Positions 11,020 through 11,054 of a stretch of 11,054 nt of DNA are shown here, piece by piece (the first letter of the stretch is position 1; every line of letters begins with the position of its first letter). The stretch lies in contig CAJWTE010000021.1 of NCBI GenBank assembly GCA_913046815.1, positions 1 to 11,054 on the forward strand. Reading direction: 5' to 3'. A program made the translations under genes and the position numbers. Origin of the DNA: an uncultured bacterium. GTDB taxonomy: Bacteria > Patescibacteriota > Minisyncoccia > Phycocordibacterales > UBA918. The notes beneath the pieces were generated by a model. That model was not told where the DNA came from. It was given only the letters and a program-made list of their open reading frames with translations, and made no database searches.

Positions 11020-11054
11020 TTGTTGGAATGTAAGGGTGTATGGTGGATGCCTTG
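11020..11054 (+). rRNA. rrl: 23S ribosomal RNA, 5' end only
   Basis: From 11031 the sequence TAAGGGTGTATGGTGGATGC matches the nearly invariant 5' segment of 23S rRNA (E. coli TAAGCGTACACGGTGGATGC, from about position 12), so the mature 5' end should lie near 11020. A small hairpin, CATTCC/GGAATG, spans this boundary, so the exact end is uncertain. The gene continues past the window. No 16S 3' end (GGATCACCTCC) is present upstream. Confidence 0.9.

Noticed and set aside
1..11054. Recoded UGA (Gracilibacteria/SR1-type code)
   Set aside because: All genes read through at full family length with no in-frame TGA, so nothing here calls for a changed code.

Overview
The window looks like a piece of a Candidate Phyla Radiation (Patescibacteria) genome, most likely a Parcubacteria-type lineage. 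This is inferred from four things. The ftsK - small anchored Ig-like protein - recA - efp order is compact. EF-P has a non-canonical SKKDRQKA loop. A secreted, very acidic protein with a peptidoglycan-binding head resembles putative S-layer proteins of that group. Recognisable Shine-Dalgarno sequences are almost absent, and two genes have promoters that predict leaderless mRNAs. The standard genetic code fits every gene; stops are TAA except TAG for recA.

Layout. Positions 1-129 hold an unresolved edge fragment and a strong bidirectional terminator. Positions 130-4311 are a minus-strand block read ftsK -> Ig-like membrane protein -> recA -> efp, combining chromosome translocation, recombination and translation of polyproline stretches. 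A divergent promoter region (4312-4478) separates it from a plus-strand winged-helix protein (4479-5162). Then come about 650 bases without a gene (5163-5809), dense in RNA-like hairpins and holding a good promoter. They lead into the large S-layer-like gene (5810-7849).

Positions 7850-8252 are a palindrome-rich spacer. It has two symmetric terminators, three copies of one palindromic repeat, and two further large inverted repeats ending at the promoter of a 33-residue membrane peptide (8253-8354). Next is the ribosomal stalk operon rplJ-rplL, with its own promoter and an L10-leader-like structured 5' region. Its L7/L12 carries an unusual acidic N-terminal extension. A symmetric terminator closes it.

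A leaderless winged-helix regulator with a degenerate nucleotidyltransferase-like C-terminus (9784-10410) follows, with a terminator. The last 600 bases are a ribosomal RNA promoter and a long structured leader with an attenuator-like element. They run straight into the 5' end of a 23S rRNA gene, cut by the window edge at 11054. No 16S gene lies directly upstream, so the rRNA genes appear unlinked here.

The most interesting unexplained material is noncoding: the 5163-5809 structured region, the triple palindrome, and the 23S leader. All RNA structures were read by eye as complementary arms; none has been folded or aligned computationally.
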